A stretch of DNA of 6,322 bases from Promethearchaeia archaeon (GCA_029856445.1 JAHQWY010000222.1:1-6322), one strand, 5' to 3'; shown: positions 1-6,182, counted from the stretch's first letter. Made by a program: numbers and translations. Notes: generated by a model from the sequence alone, not told the origin.

Positions 1-63
1 TTAACATTAGTGATTGGAATTAATAGAAAAAATAGCGAACAAATTAAAATGATCTTTTTATAA
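1..63 (+). CDS. possible C-terminal tail of an upstream gene (partial)
   Basis: Frame 1 is open from the first base to a TAA at 61-63 and encodes 20 residues (LTLVIGINRKNSEQIKMIFL). A hydrophobic strand-like stretch followed by a charged segment looks protein-like, and the reading runs off the left edge, so this may be the end of a plus-strand gene upstream of dapF. Twenty open codons can also arise by chance, and nothing identifies a family. A short T run (about 54-59) overlaps the end and might contribute to termination. Confidence 0.3.
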   Translation, partial: LTLVIGINRKNSEQIKMIFL

Positions 64-136
64 TTCATTATTAGATAACTTCGAATTCTTTTAAAATAGA
101 TATTTTATAACTTATTTTAAAATTTTTCATTTTATC

Positions 137-144
137 TTTATATG
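137..144 (+). promoter_or_regulatory. candidate TATA box for dapF-lysA
   Basis: TTTATATG resembles the archaeal TATA box (TTTAWATA). Transcription would begin about 25 bases downstream, near 165, giving a leader of roughly 50 bases to the ATG at 217 or 75 to the TTG at 241. A second TATA-like run (GTTATAATAA, 167-176) would place the start near 195-200 and a shorter leader. The whole region is so AT-rich that either match may be accidental. No Shine-Dalgarno sequence is visible before either start. Confidence 0.3.
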
Positions 145-216
145 CAATTTCAGTAATTTTTTTCAGTTATAATAACAATTTAAAATTATTGAGTAGAAGA
201 ATTAGTTGATTCGCTT

Positions 217-1098
217 ATGGGTATATTACTACTAGAACGATTGGAATTTGAGAAATATCATGGATTAGGAAATGATTATGTGTTAATTAATGATATTACA
301 TGGAATATTCCTGAGGAAAAAAAATCAGAACTAGCAATTAAATTATGTGAAATACATTTTTCAATTGGAGCAGATGGGTTAATTTTTATATGTAATTCTG
401 ATAAAGCAGATATTAAAATGCGAATATTTAATAATGATGGAACAGAAGCGGAGATGTGTGGAAATGGAATAAGATGTTTTTCCAAATACGTTTATGAGAA
501 CAATATTGTCAAAAAAGAAGAAATTAAAATCGAAACACTTAAGGGTATTATGATTGCGAGAAATTCCATTGTTGGAGAAAAAGTCTTTAGTGTTCAGATA
601 GATATGGGCCCCCCTATTCTAAAATGTGAAGAAATCCCTGTTCTTTCCGAGCAGCTTTCAAATAAATGCATAAATGAGCCAATTGCTATTTTAGACAGAA
701 TATTTAATTTTACCGCAGTATCAATGGGGAATCCTCATGCTGTGATATTCGTTAATAAACAATTAAATGATGATGAATTAACCATGTATGGAGCTACAAT
801 AGAATCACATGATAGATTTCCAAATAAAGCAAATGTTGAATTTGTGAAAGTGATATCCGATGAGGAAAGTGTAGTAAGGGTATTTGAAAGAGGTGTAGGG
901 ATCACCAAATCCTGTGGTACAGGTGTTTGTGCTTCTGTGGTTGCTGGTTCAATTCTAGGAAAATTCAAAAAAAATACACCGATAACTGTACACAGTGATG
1001 GAGGTGATCTAAGAATAAATTATACAGGGAAGACAGTTTTTATGGAAGGACCTGCGAAAAAGGTTTTTACTGGTATTCTTGAAAAATTAGAAGTTTAA
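217..1098 (+). CDS. dapF: diaminopimelate epimerase DapF
   Basis: Cytosolic, cofactor-independent epimerase that converts LL-diaminopimelate to meso-diaminopimelate, the substrate of the LysA encoded 22 bp downstream. The protein has both pseudo-symmetric halves of the family. HGLGND (15-20) opens the first half and FNNDGTEAEMCGNGIRC (71-87) carries catalytic Cys81. MGNPHAV (170-176), KANVEF (204-209), ERG (224-226) and SCGTGVC (232-238, catalytic Cys233) form the second half. Both thiol residues and the substrate-binding Asn19, Asn72, Asn172, Asn206, Glu224 and Arg225 are present, so it should be active. The usual GxGET before the second cysteine reads GVGIT here. Length (293 aa) is slightly over the norm because the ATG at 217 adds eight residues. 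A TTG at 241 gives LEFEKYHGLGND, which matches the common family start, so the true protein may be 285 aa. The upstream in-frame stop is TGA at 190-192. Likely first gene of a dapF-lysA operon. Confidence 0.96.
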   Translation: MGILLLERLEFEKYHGLGNDYVLINDITWNIPEEKKSELAIKLCEIHFSIGADGLIFICNSDKADIKMRIFNNDGTEAEMCGNGIRCFSKYVYENNIVKKEEIKIETLKGIMIARNSIVGEKVFSVQIDMGPPILKCEEIPVLSEQLSNKCINEPIAILDRIFNFTAVSMGNPHAVIFVNKQLNDDELTMYGATIESHDRFPNKANVEFVKVISDEESVVRVFERGVGITKSCGTGVCASVVAGSILGKFKKNTPITVHSDGGDLRINYTGKTVFMEGPAKKVFTGILEKLEV

Positions 1099-1120
1099 TT
1101 AAGATTTATAGTTAATTATA

Positions 1121-2434
1121 ATGAAATATGTTGATTGGTTAAAACAGAAAGGTTTAGAATATAGAGATAGTGTTTTACACTTTGCAAATATGAATACTAT
1201 TGAAATTGCTGAAAAATTTGGAACTCCAATTTATGTAATCAGTGAAGAACTGATAAGGAGCCGATATAAAAAGTTAAAAGATCTTTTGGATTCTGAATAT
1301 AAGAATAACTCTATACACTACGCTGTGAAAGCGAATTCCAATTTATCTATTTTAAAGATTCTCGATTCTGAAGGTGCGTGTTTTGATTGTACATCTACAG
1401 GGGAGATATATATATGTTTAAAGGCAGGTATCTCCCCAAATAAAATCATTTATACTGGGAATATGTTTACTAATGATGATTTCAAATTTGCTGTTGAAAA
1501 AAATATTCTAGTAAACTTAGATAGTATTAGTCAATTGAAAAGACTTGCAAAAATATATGAAGATTTAGGAAAAGAAAAAGAAACAGTTTCTTTTAGAATT
1601 AACCCAGAATTCGGAGCTGGCCATCATTCTCACACAATAACAGCTGGAAAGACAATTAAATTCGGGATCTTAGATGATCAGGTTATCGAAGCTTATTCAA
1701 AAGCGAAAGAATTTGGTTTTAAAAAGTTTGGTACTCATATTCATATTGGTTCTGGTATCATTAATGCTCATGATTTTGAAAAAGCGATTGATAAATATCT
1801 AACAATTATCATGAAGCTATCCGATACTCTTGATATAGCTTTCGAGTTCCTTGATTTTGGTGGTGGTTTGGGAATACCATATCGACCAGAAGAAGACCCA
1901 CTAGATTTGGAACTGTACAAAAGTATAGTTCTTAAAAAATTTAAAAATATTGTTGAAAAGGGGAATCTTGGAGAACCTAAATTTATTATAGAACCAGGAC
2001 GTTATCTATCAGCGGAATCTTCTATAATTTTAACTCAGATTAATACTATCAAAGATAATGGTTTTAAACTATTTGCTGGTATAAATACTGGATTTAATAC
2101 TCTATTACGTCCTACCATGTATGGTTCTTATCACCATATTATTCCTTGTAATAATAGAAGTAAAGAAAAGACATTAACTTATGATATTGTTGGACCCATT
2201 TGTGAATCAGGTGATACTATTGGTAAAGAAAGGGAATTACCAGAGTTAGAGGAGGAAGATTATCTTGCTATCCTTGATACTGGTGCTTACGGTTTTACTA
2301 TGAGTAGTCCATATAACTCCAGACCTAGACCTGCAGAAATTTTAATATATAAAGGTCAAACATTTAAAATTCGTGAAGCAGAGACCTTTGAAGATCTAGC
2401 TAAAAATCAAGAAATTCCTGATCATCTGAAATAA
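1121..2434 (+). CDS. lysA: diaminopimelate decarboxylase LysA
   Basis: PLP-dependent decarboxylase that converts meso-diaminopimelate to L-lysine and CO2, the last step of the pathway. It is a fold-type III enzyme: an alanine-racemase-like TIM barrel, then a C-terminal beta domain. YAVKAN (67-72) supplies the PLP Schiff-base Lys70. Then come HIHIGSG (206-212, His208), DFGGGLGIPY, and EPGRYL (from Glu291), which contact the PLP phosphate and ring. NTGFNTLLRPTMYGSYHH (from Asn322) occupies the usual DAGMNDLIRPALYGAYH block. CESGD (Cys361, Glu362) is the motif one subunit lends to its dimer partner's active site. DTGAYGF (Asp386, Tyr390) and SRPRPAEIL close the site. Length 437 aa is normal and all key residues are intact. 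There is no Shine-Dalgarno sequence in the 22-bp gap after dapF. Co-transcription with dapF is likely from spacing and shared pathway. Ornithine/arginine decarboxylases of the same fold are less likely given the CESGD block and the neighbours. Confidence 0.97.
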   Translation: MKYVDWLKQKGLEYRDSVLHFANMNTIEIAEKFGTPIYVISEELIRSRYKKLKDLLDSEYKNNSIHYAVKANSNLSILKILDSEGACFDCTSTGEIYICLKAGISPNKIIYTGNMFTNDDFKFAVEKNILVNLDSISQLKRLAKIYEDLGKEKETVSFRINPEFGAGHHSHTITAGKTIKFGILDDQVIEAYSKAKEFGFKKFGTHIHIGSGIINAHDFEKAIDKYLTIIMKLSDTLDIAFEFLDFGGGLGIPYRPEEDPLDLELYKSIVLKKFKNIVEKGNLGEPKFIIEPGRYLSAESSIILTQINTIKDNGFKLFAGINTGFNTLLRPTMYGSYHHIIPCNNRSKEKTLTYDIVGPICESGDTIGKERELPELEEEDYLAILDTGAYGFTMSSPYNSRPRPAEILIYKGQTFKIREAETFEDLAKNQEIPDHLK

Positions 2435-2460
2435 TTATTGAATAAGAGTAAAAAAATTGT

Positions 2461-2471
2461 AAAATATATAA
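2461..2471 (+). promoter_or_regulatory. TATA box candidate for the intergenic RNA
   Basis: AAAATATATAA lies 27 bp downstream of the lysA stop. Its centre (about 2466) is some 25-29 bp before 2491-2495, which is where an archaeal transcript would start and where the terminal stem of the structured element begins. That coincidence supports an independent plus-strand transcript. An A-rich stretch just upstream (2451-2457) could act as a BRE. AT-richness makes chance matches common, so this is suggestive only. Confidence 0.45.
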
Positions 2472-2494
2472 CCTTAATTTGACATTATTATATT

Positions 2495-2647
2495 GAGATA
2501 AGATTATAAGAAATGGGATTATTTGGGCTGGATACCCTCTAATAATCTCGATGAAGTGTTGGCGTAATGAAATCTGTACTTAGATTTAACCCTAAGAAGA
2601 TTGATGATAATACTGATCTGCACTGATTTCTTTTATAATTTTATCTC
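2495..2647 (+). ncRNA. candidate structured non-coding RNA, unassigned family
   Basis: This fills most of the 216-bp gap between the convergent lysA and dapB genes and has no open frame of note. Bases 2495-2514 pair with 2626-2647: 20 base pairs, one G-U (2502/2640) and a two-base bulge (2631-2632). Abutting it, GGGATTATT (2515-2523) pairs with AATAATCTC (2541-2549), one G-U, capped by GGG/CCC (2525-2527 with 2535-2537). AAATCT/AGATTT (2570-2575 with 2582-2587) forms a third hairpin with a 6-base loop. AGTG (2555-2558) can pair with CACT (2621-2624) to close a branch. Both wobble pairs are G-U when read on the plus strand and would be C-A on the minus strand, which favours plus-strand sense. 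The interior has clearly more G and C than its flanks. I see no match to tRNA, 5S, SRP, RNase P, the lysine riboswitch or a canonical C/D or H/ACA guide. Alternatives are a small inverted-repeat element or a shared 3'-UTR/terminator structure. Confidence 0.5.
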
Positions 2648-2650
2648 ACT

Positions 2651-3472
2651 TTAAAGCCCTAGCACTTCGTTTGTTGAATAAATCTTATTGTGTTTAGCAG
2701 CGGCTATAAATTTAATTGCTTTAATTGAACCTGTCGCAAAACATTCTCGACTGTGAGCTTGATGTTTTAATTCAATTCTTTCGCCTGGCCCAGCATACAT
2801 AATTATATGATCTCCTACAATATCACCGCCACGAATTGAATGGATTCCAATTTCCTCCTTTGCCCCTACCTTACGCTTATTTGGTCCTCTTTGTCTTCCG
2901 AATTTGGCAATCGAATCAAAGTCAGCATCTAATGCATCACTTATAACCTGTCCAATTTTTAAAGCAGTTCCACTAGGAGCATCAATTTTTCTATGGTGGT
3001 GCGCTTCAATTACCTCAATATCCCAATCTGCTAAATAATTTGTCAGTATAGATGCCATTTTAAACAAAACATTCACGCCAGTTGCCATATTAGGAGAAAC
3101 TACTGAAGGTGAATGGTTTTTCTTAATTAATTCCTCAAATTTATCAAAAAATTCTTTAGATAAAGCTGTAGTCCCGATAACGCATCTAATTCCATTTTCA
3201 GCACAGGTTAAACAGTTCTTTTCAGTCGCGGGTGCTACTGTAAAATCTACAGCTACATCAGGTTTGGTTTGAGATATTATTTCAGTAAGATTTTTCACAT
3301 CACTTATTTTTATGTTATTTTGATCTGTTGTACCTGCAAATAATGCTAACTCTTCACCAATATTGGTTATATCACAAGCTGCAACCACATCAATTTCCTT
3401 ATCATCTAATGCTAATTTACTAATTAATCTTCCCATTGACCCTGTTGGTCCAAAAATTAACAATCTAATCAT
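2651..3472 (-). CDS. dapB: 4-hydroxy-tetrahydrodipicolinate reductase DapB
   Basis: Cytosolic NAD(P)H-dependent reductase that turns the DapA product (4-hydroxy-tetrahydrodipicolinate) into tetrahydrodipicolinate. It has the N-terminal Rossmann fold with GPTGSMG (8-14), then VDFT (75-78) and GTT (100-102). The substrate domain has SPNMATGVN (126-134), EAHHHRKIDAPSGTAL (156-171) and the C-terminal HSIRGGDIVGDH (211-222). His158 and Lys162 correspond to the catalytic His159 and Lys163 of the E. coli enzyme. DAPSGTA binds the substrate carboxylates. Length 273 aa is typical of the family. After the second strand, Asp34 is followed by Ile rather than a basic residue, which would favour NADH over NADPH; this is an inference. 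It starts 18 bp after the dapA stop and is probably co-transcribed with dapA. Only a weak AAGAG lies upstream. Its stop is three bases from the inverted repeat of the intergenic element. Confidence 0.97.
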   Translation of the reverse strand: MIRLLIFGPTGSMGRLISKLALDDKEIDVVAACDITNIGEELALFAGTTDQNNIKISDVKNLTEIISQTKPDVAVDFTVAPATEKNCLTCAENGIRCVIGTTALSKEFFDKFEELIKKNHSPSVVSPNMATGVNVLFKMASILTNYLADWDIEVIEAHHHRKIDAPSGTALKIGQVISDALDADFDSIAKFGRQRGPNKRKVGAKEEIGIHSIRGGDIVGDHIIMYAGPGERIELKHQAHSRECFATGSIKAIKFIAAAKHNKIYSTNEVLGL

Positions 3473-3490
3473 AAAATAAACTCTTAGCGA

Positions 3491-4390
3491 TTAAATTAAA
3501 TCTAAATTTTTAAGAACTGCTTTTATTTTTTTCTGATTTTCTTTTAGAGGGGGAGTTAAAGGTAACCTCATTCTGTTATTCATCAAATCCATTACATCTG
3601 CTGCATATTTAACAGGTCCTGGATTTGTTTCAATAAACAATACCTTGAACAAGTCGTAAAGTTCAAATTGCATATTTCTTGCTTTCCTCCATTCATCATT
3701 TAGCATACTTTTGGTAAATTCAACCATTTTTAAAGGAATAATATTTGAGGCAACACTAATGACTCCTTTACCTCCCAATGCCATGATATGATATGTCATA
3801 GCGTCATCTCCACTTAAAACAATAAAATCATCTGGTGTTGTTTTTATAATTTTAGTTATTTGGTCAATATTACCACTAGCACATTTTATCCCAACGATAT
3901 TATCTTTATTATATGCTAATTTTGAAACTGTTTCAGGTTCTAAATTTGTACCCGTTCTACTTGGAACATTATACAAGATTATTGGTAAAGATACAGAATC
4001 AGCTATAGCTGAAAAATGGTCTATTAATGAATGTTGAACTGGTTTATTATAGTAGGGTACCACAATTAATAACCCATCTGCTCCAATTTTTTCAGCATAT
4101 TGAGCTAGAGAAATTGCTTCTTTAGTAGAATTACTACCTGCTCCCGCTAAAACAAAGGGATCTAAACTACTTTTTTTTGCTTCATCAACAGTAATATCCA
4201 TAGCTTGATGGTGTTCTTCATGAGATAATGTCGCACTTTCACCAGTTGTACCCATAGTTAGTATTTGGCAACCATTTTCAATTTGAAATCTAATAAATTC
4301 CCGATATTTATCCTCATCTATTGATAAATCTTCTTTAAATGGTGTAATCATTGCGGTTATCACATTTTTTAATTTATCTATCTTGTTCAT
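3491..4390 (-). CDS. dapA: 4-hydroxy-tetrahydrodipicolinate synthase DapA
   Basis: Class I (Schiff-base) aldolase that condenses pyruvate with aspartate semialdehyde, the committed step to lysine. It is a TIM-barrel protein of 299 aa, a normal length. GTTGES (47-52) supplies Thr48 and Thr49 of the proton relay. PYYNKP (112-117) carries the tyrosine lent across the dimer interface. YNVPSRTG (140-147) carries Tyr140 and the aspartate-semialdehyde-binding Arg145. GIK (167-169) ends in Lys169, the Schiff-base lysine. SGDD (193-196) and GVISVASN (209-216) complete the barrel. The full catalytic set (Thr48, Tyr140, Arg145, Lys169) separates it from related lyases with less conserved active sites, and the dapB gene behind it supports the call. 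Sialic-acid lyase or KDG aldolase is unlikely. It is the only gene here with a strong Shine-Dalgarno sequence. Feedback inhibition by lysine cannot be judged from the sequence. Confidence 0.96.
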   Translation of the reverse strand: MNKIDKLKNVITAMITPFKEDLSIDEDKYREFIRFQIENGCQILTMGTTGESATLSHEEHHQAMDITVDEAKKSSLDPFVLAGAGSNSTKEAISLAQYAEKIGADGLLIVVPYYNKPVQHSLIDHFSAIADSVSLPIILYNVPSRTGTNLEPETVSKLAYNKDNIVGIKCASGNIDQITKIIKTTPDDFIVLSGDDAMTYHIMALGGKGVISVASNIIPLKMVEFTKSMLNDEWRKARNMQFELYDLFKVLFIETNPGPVKYAADVMDLMNNRMRLPLTPPLKENQKKIKAVLKNLDLI

Positions 4391-4394
4391 GTGA

Positions 4395-4403
4395 ATCTCC
4401 TTT
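4395..4403 (-). promoter_or_regulatory. strong Shine-Dalgarno site of dapA
   Basis: On the minus strand AAAGGAGAT precedes the dapA ATG, with GGAG ending six bases before it. This fixes the start at 4390. No other gene in the window has a comparable site, so dapA is initiated on a leadered message while the others may rely on leaderless or SD-independent initiation. Confidence 0.75.
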
Positions 4404-4445
4404 CTTTGATTATAATTGTAAATTAAATCATTATTTAGTAAAGTT

Positions 4446-4455
4446 CATATATAAG
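4446..4455 (-). promoter_or_regulatory. candidate TATA box for dapA-dapB
   Basis: Read on the minus strand this is CTTATATATG. Initiation about 25 bases downstream would fall near 4425 and give a leader of about 35 bases that contains the Shine-Dalgarno site. The position is consistent with a functional promoter for the dapA-dapB pair. Nearby AT-rich runs offer weaker alternatives. An imperfect inverted repeat (TGATT at 4408-4412, AATCA at 4426-4430) lies around the predicted start but is too weak to call an operator. Confidence 0.45.
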
Positions 4456-4538
4456 ATTTTTTAATAACTCAATTACAACAATCTGCTCAAAGTTCTTTTC
4501 ATTTATATTTAAAGAAAAAATTTGTGAAGCTGTATACA

Positions 4539-4578
4539 AAAGATTATAAGATCTCACACTGACTATTTAATAATCTTT
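4539..4578. repeat. inverted repeat upstream of the ADP-ribosylglycohydrolase gene
   Basis: AAAGATTAT (4539-4547) and ATAATCTTT (4570-4578) are perfect 9-base arms separated by 22 bases, ending 18 bases before the ATG at 4597. It could be an operator or a 5'-leader hairpin. The right arm overlaps ATTTAATAA (4565-4573), which sits at the distance expected for a TATA box of a leaderless transcript starting at 4597. In DNA this AT-rich such arms can occur by chance. The rest of the 4391-4596 gap shows only the dapA signals and featureless AT-rich sequence. Confidence 0.3.
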
Positions 4579-4596
4579 AGCCTTATATTTAATATA

Positions 4597-5598
4597 ATGT
4601 CAATAGATCTTTTAGATAAATTTCAAGGAACGCTAATTTCAGTAGCAATTGGAGATACTCTGGGTTGTCCATTTCAGGGAAAGCTTCGGAAAGATATATA
4701 TTCCTATTTTAAGGATTTTCGTGAATTTATTAATGAATATAAGGATGTTTTCAAAACATATACTGATGATACTCAACTAACACTACATACAGCTAAAGCA
4801 TTAATTCAAGGAAATGGTTTTAACACAAATAATTTCATTAGCGAATATGTAAGATGGCTAGATGATCCTCCAATTGGACCCGGATATGGTTGTATTTCCT
4901 CGATTAGAAAACTAAAATATGGTGTATCATGGAAAGAAGCTGCTTCAAATTCAGGTGGAAATGGTACTGTGATGAGAATAGCACCAATAGGTTTATTTTA
5001 TTCTCAGGATTTGAAAGGATTGAAAACAACAGCGATTAAATCAAGCATAATTACTCATTCACATCCAGCGGCTTCAGCTGGTGCTATCGTTATTGCTAGG
5101 GCAATTGCGTACTTAATAAATAAAAGCCCAGAAACTGGTTTTTCTAAAGATGAGCTTTTCGAAGTTATGATTTCTTCAATTTCGGGCTCTCAAGAGGATA
5201 TTTGGGAGGAATTTATTGAAATCTTATATAAATTAAAAGAGAATTTGAATATACCAATTGAGGCAGGTTTGATTAAATTCTCTCAAGCTGGTGTAAAGTC
5301 TCCATATTTTATTGAACAATTTTTAGGTCAAGCTTTTGTCCATCCATATACTATAAGCACTGTAATATGTTCACTCTTTATTTTCTTAAATACGTTATCT
5401 TCATATGAAGATTGTATTTTTAAGCTTGCAACTGCGGGGGGAGATAGTGATACAGTTGGAGCAATAGGGGGGAGTTTAGCCGGAGCGTATTTTGGTTTGA
5501 AAAATATCCCTGATGAATTGACAAAATTAGTTAAAAATTATAAAAAAATCTTGAGAATTAGTGAAGAACTTTACTATAAATTCGAAAAAAGGTATTAA
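4597..5598 (+). CDS. ADP-ribosylglycohydrolase (DraG/ARH family)
   Basis: Predicted cytosolic, Mg2+-dependent hydrolase that removes ADP-ribose from modified proteins, nucleic acids or small molecules; the substrate here is unknown. The all-helical family core is complete. AIGDTLG (17-23) opens it, and YTDDTQLTL (55-63) gives metal ligands Thr56, Asp57 and Asp58. SGGNGTVMRIAPIG (119-132) and THSHPAASAG (153-162) follow. GGDSDTVGAIGGSLAGAYFG (281-300) gives the second metal set, Asp283, Asp285 and Thr286. Both acidic metal clusters are intact, so it should be catalytic. Length 333 aa fits DraG/ARH3-like proteins. There is no signal peptide or membrane segment and no fused domain. I see no ADP-ribosyltransferase or nitrogenase gene nearby, so a DraG role in nitrogenase control is not supported. 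MSIDLLDKFQGTLISVAIGD begins as expected for the family, which supports the ATG at 4597. No Shine-Dalgarno sequence is visible. Its stop is 17 bp from that of the opposing archaemetzincin gene. Confidence 0.93.
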   Translation: MSIDLLDKFQGTLISVAIGDTLGCPFQGKLRKDIYSYFKDFREFINEYKDVFKTYTDDTQLTLHTAKALIQGNGFNTNNFISEYVRWLDDPPIGPGYGCISSIRKLKYGVSWKEAASNSGGNGTVMRIAPIGLFYSQDLKGLKTTAIKSSIITHSHPAASAGAIVIARAIAYLINKSPETGFSKDELFEVMISSISGSQEDIWEEFIEILYKLKENLNIPIEAGLIKFSQAGVKSPYFIEQFLGQAFVHPYTISTVICSLFIFLNTLSSYEDCIFKLATAGGDSDTVGAIGGSLAGAYFGLKNIPDELTKLVKNYKKILRISEELYYKFEKRY

Positions 5599-5615
5599 AA
5601 GGAAGAACTTATCTC

Positions 5616-6182
5616 CTATAAATTTATTTTCAATTGTTGTAAGCAGGAAGCACAAAATTTTACCGGTTTCTTGTCTGTATCAGCTAAACTATTTGAAAAT
5701 TGCATTATGCAATTATTATAACAATGCTTTAGGCCAAATGTGTGTCCAAGTTCATGAATAGCTTCTTTTAATATTCGTTCCTCAAAATCTCTTGGACTCT
5801 CTTTTCTCTTATAAATCACACTGATATTATCATAAAAACTCTCTCTAAGACGTGCCAATGATATTAAGGCAGCATGAGATCCTCTTCCAGCTATCCCAAA
5901 AATAAAATTGTAAGTCTTAGAATAAATATCTTTATCTATAATCCCTAGTATCCTGAAAAAATTCTCAATTTTAGCTGTCTCAACTAATCTTTTTAATATC
6001 TTAGGTGCTTCATATTGTTTTCTCTCTGTATCATATTCAGAATTTTTTAATTTCATAACATCTTGGAGGATTTCAACCTTTATATTAAATTCTTTAAACT
6101 TATCTTCTAAATTCTTCTTTAAATTGCTTAATATTGATTGATTTAATTCACCAATCCTTAACAAATAGATTACATTTTTCAT
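5616..6182 (-). CDS. amzA: archaemetzincin-like zinc metallopeptidase
   Basis: Small cytosolic metallopeptidase of the archaemetzincin family (188 aa, normal for archaeal members); its natural substrates are unknown. HELGHTFGLKH (143-153) gives zinc ligands His143, His147 and His153 with catalytic Glu144. Cys154, Cys158, the following IM (159-160), and CASC (Cys177, Cys180) form the second, structural zinc site that defines the family. Upstream, RKQYEAPKIL (54-63), GIIDKDIY (80-87), NFIFGIAGRG (92-101) and ALISLARLR (105-113) match other conserved family blocks. The cysteine spacing here is CX3CXM then X16 before CXXC, one residue shorter in each gap than the commonly quoted CX4CXMX17CXXC; the frame is unbroken and the zinc ligands are all present. 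The start at 6182 yields MKNVIYLLRIG, a plausible first beta strand. No Shine-Dalgarno sequence is seen. Family members are found mostly in archaea, which supports the assignment of the organism. Confidence 0.93.
   Translation of the reverse strand: MKNVIYLLRIGELNQSILSNLKKNLEDKFKEFNIKVEILQDVMKLKNSEYDTERKQYEAPKILKRLVETAKIENFFRILGIIDKDIYSKTYNFIFGIAGRGSHAALISLARLRESFYDNISVIYKRKESPRDFEERILKEAIHELGHTFGLKHCYNNCIMQFSNSLADTDKKPVKFCASCLQQLKINL

Noticed and set aside
88..125. Repeated TTTTAAAAT words and small palindromes upstream of dapF
   Set aside because: They are made only of A and T in an AT-rich spacer, with no further support as operators or terminators.
276..485. Minus-strand frame inside dapF
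   Set aside because: It is an antisense shadow of a well-supported gene with intact catalytic motifs; so is the one at 735-968.
2540..2620. Hammerhead ribozyme, suggested by CGATGA and GAAA followed by a short hairpin
   Set aside because: The core CUGANGA is incomplete (the U is missing) and the segment between the two motifs does not form a stem II.
2495..2647. Lysine riboswitch, prompted by the lysine-gene context
   Set aside because: It lies downstream of lysA and dapB rather than in a leader, and the conserved lysine riboswitch core sequences are not present.
4540..4562. Shared words with the intergenic element (AAGATTATAAG, ATCTCAC, CACTGA), as if a deleted copy
   Set aside because: Matches of this length are expected by chance in DNA this AT-rich, and the surrounding sequence does not align.
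5561..5761. 66-codon plus-strand reading frame overlapping the ends of two genes
   Set aside because: It overlaps the 3' end of the ADP-ribosylglycohydrolase gene and the antisense of the conserved zinc-site region of the archaemetzincin gene. It has no protein-like motif.
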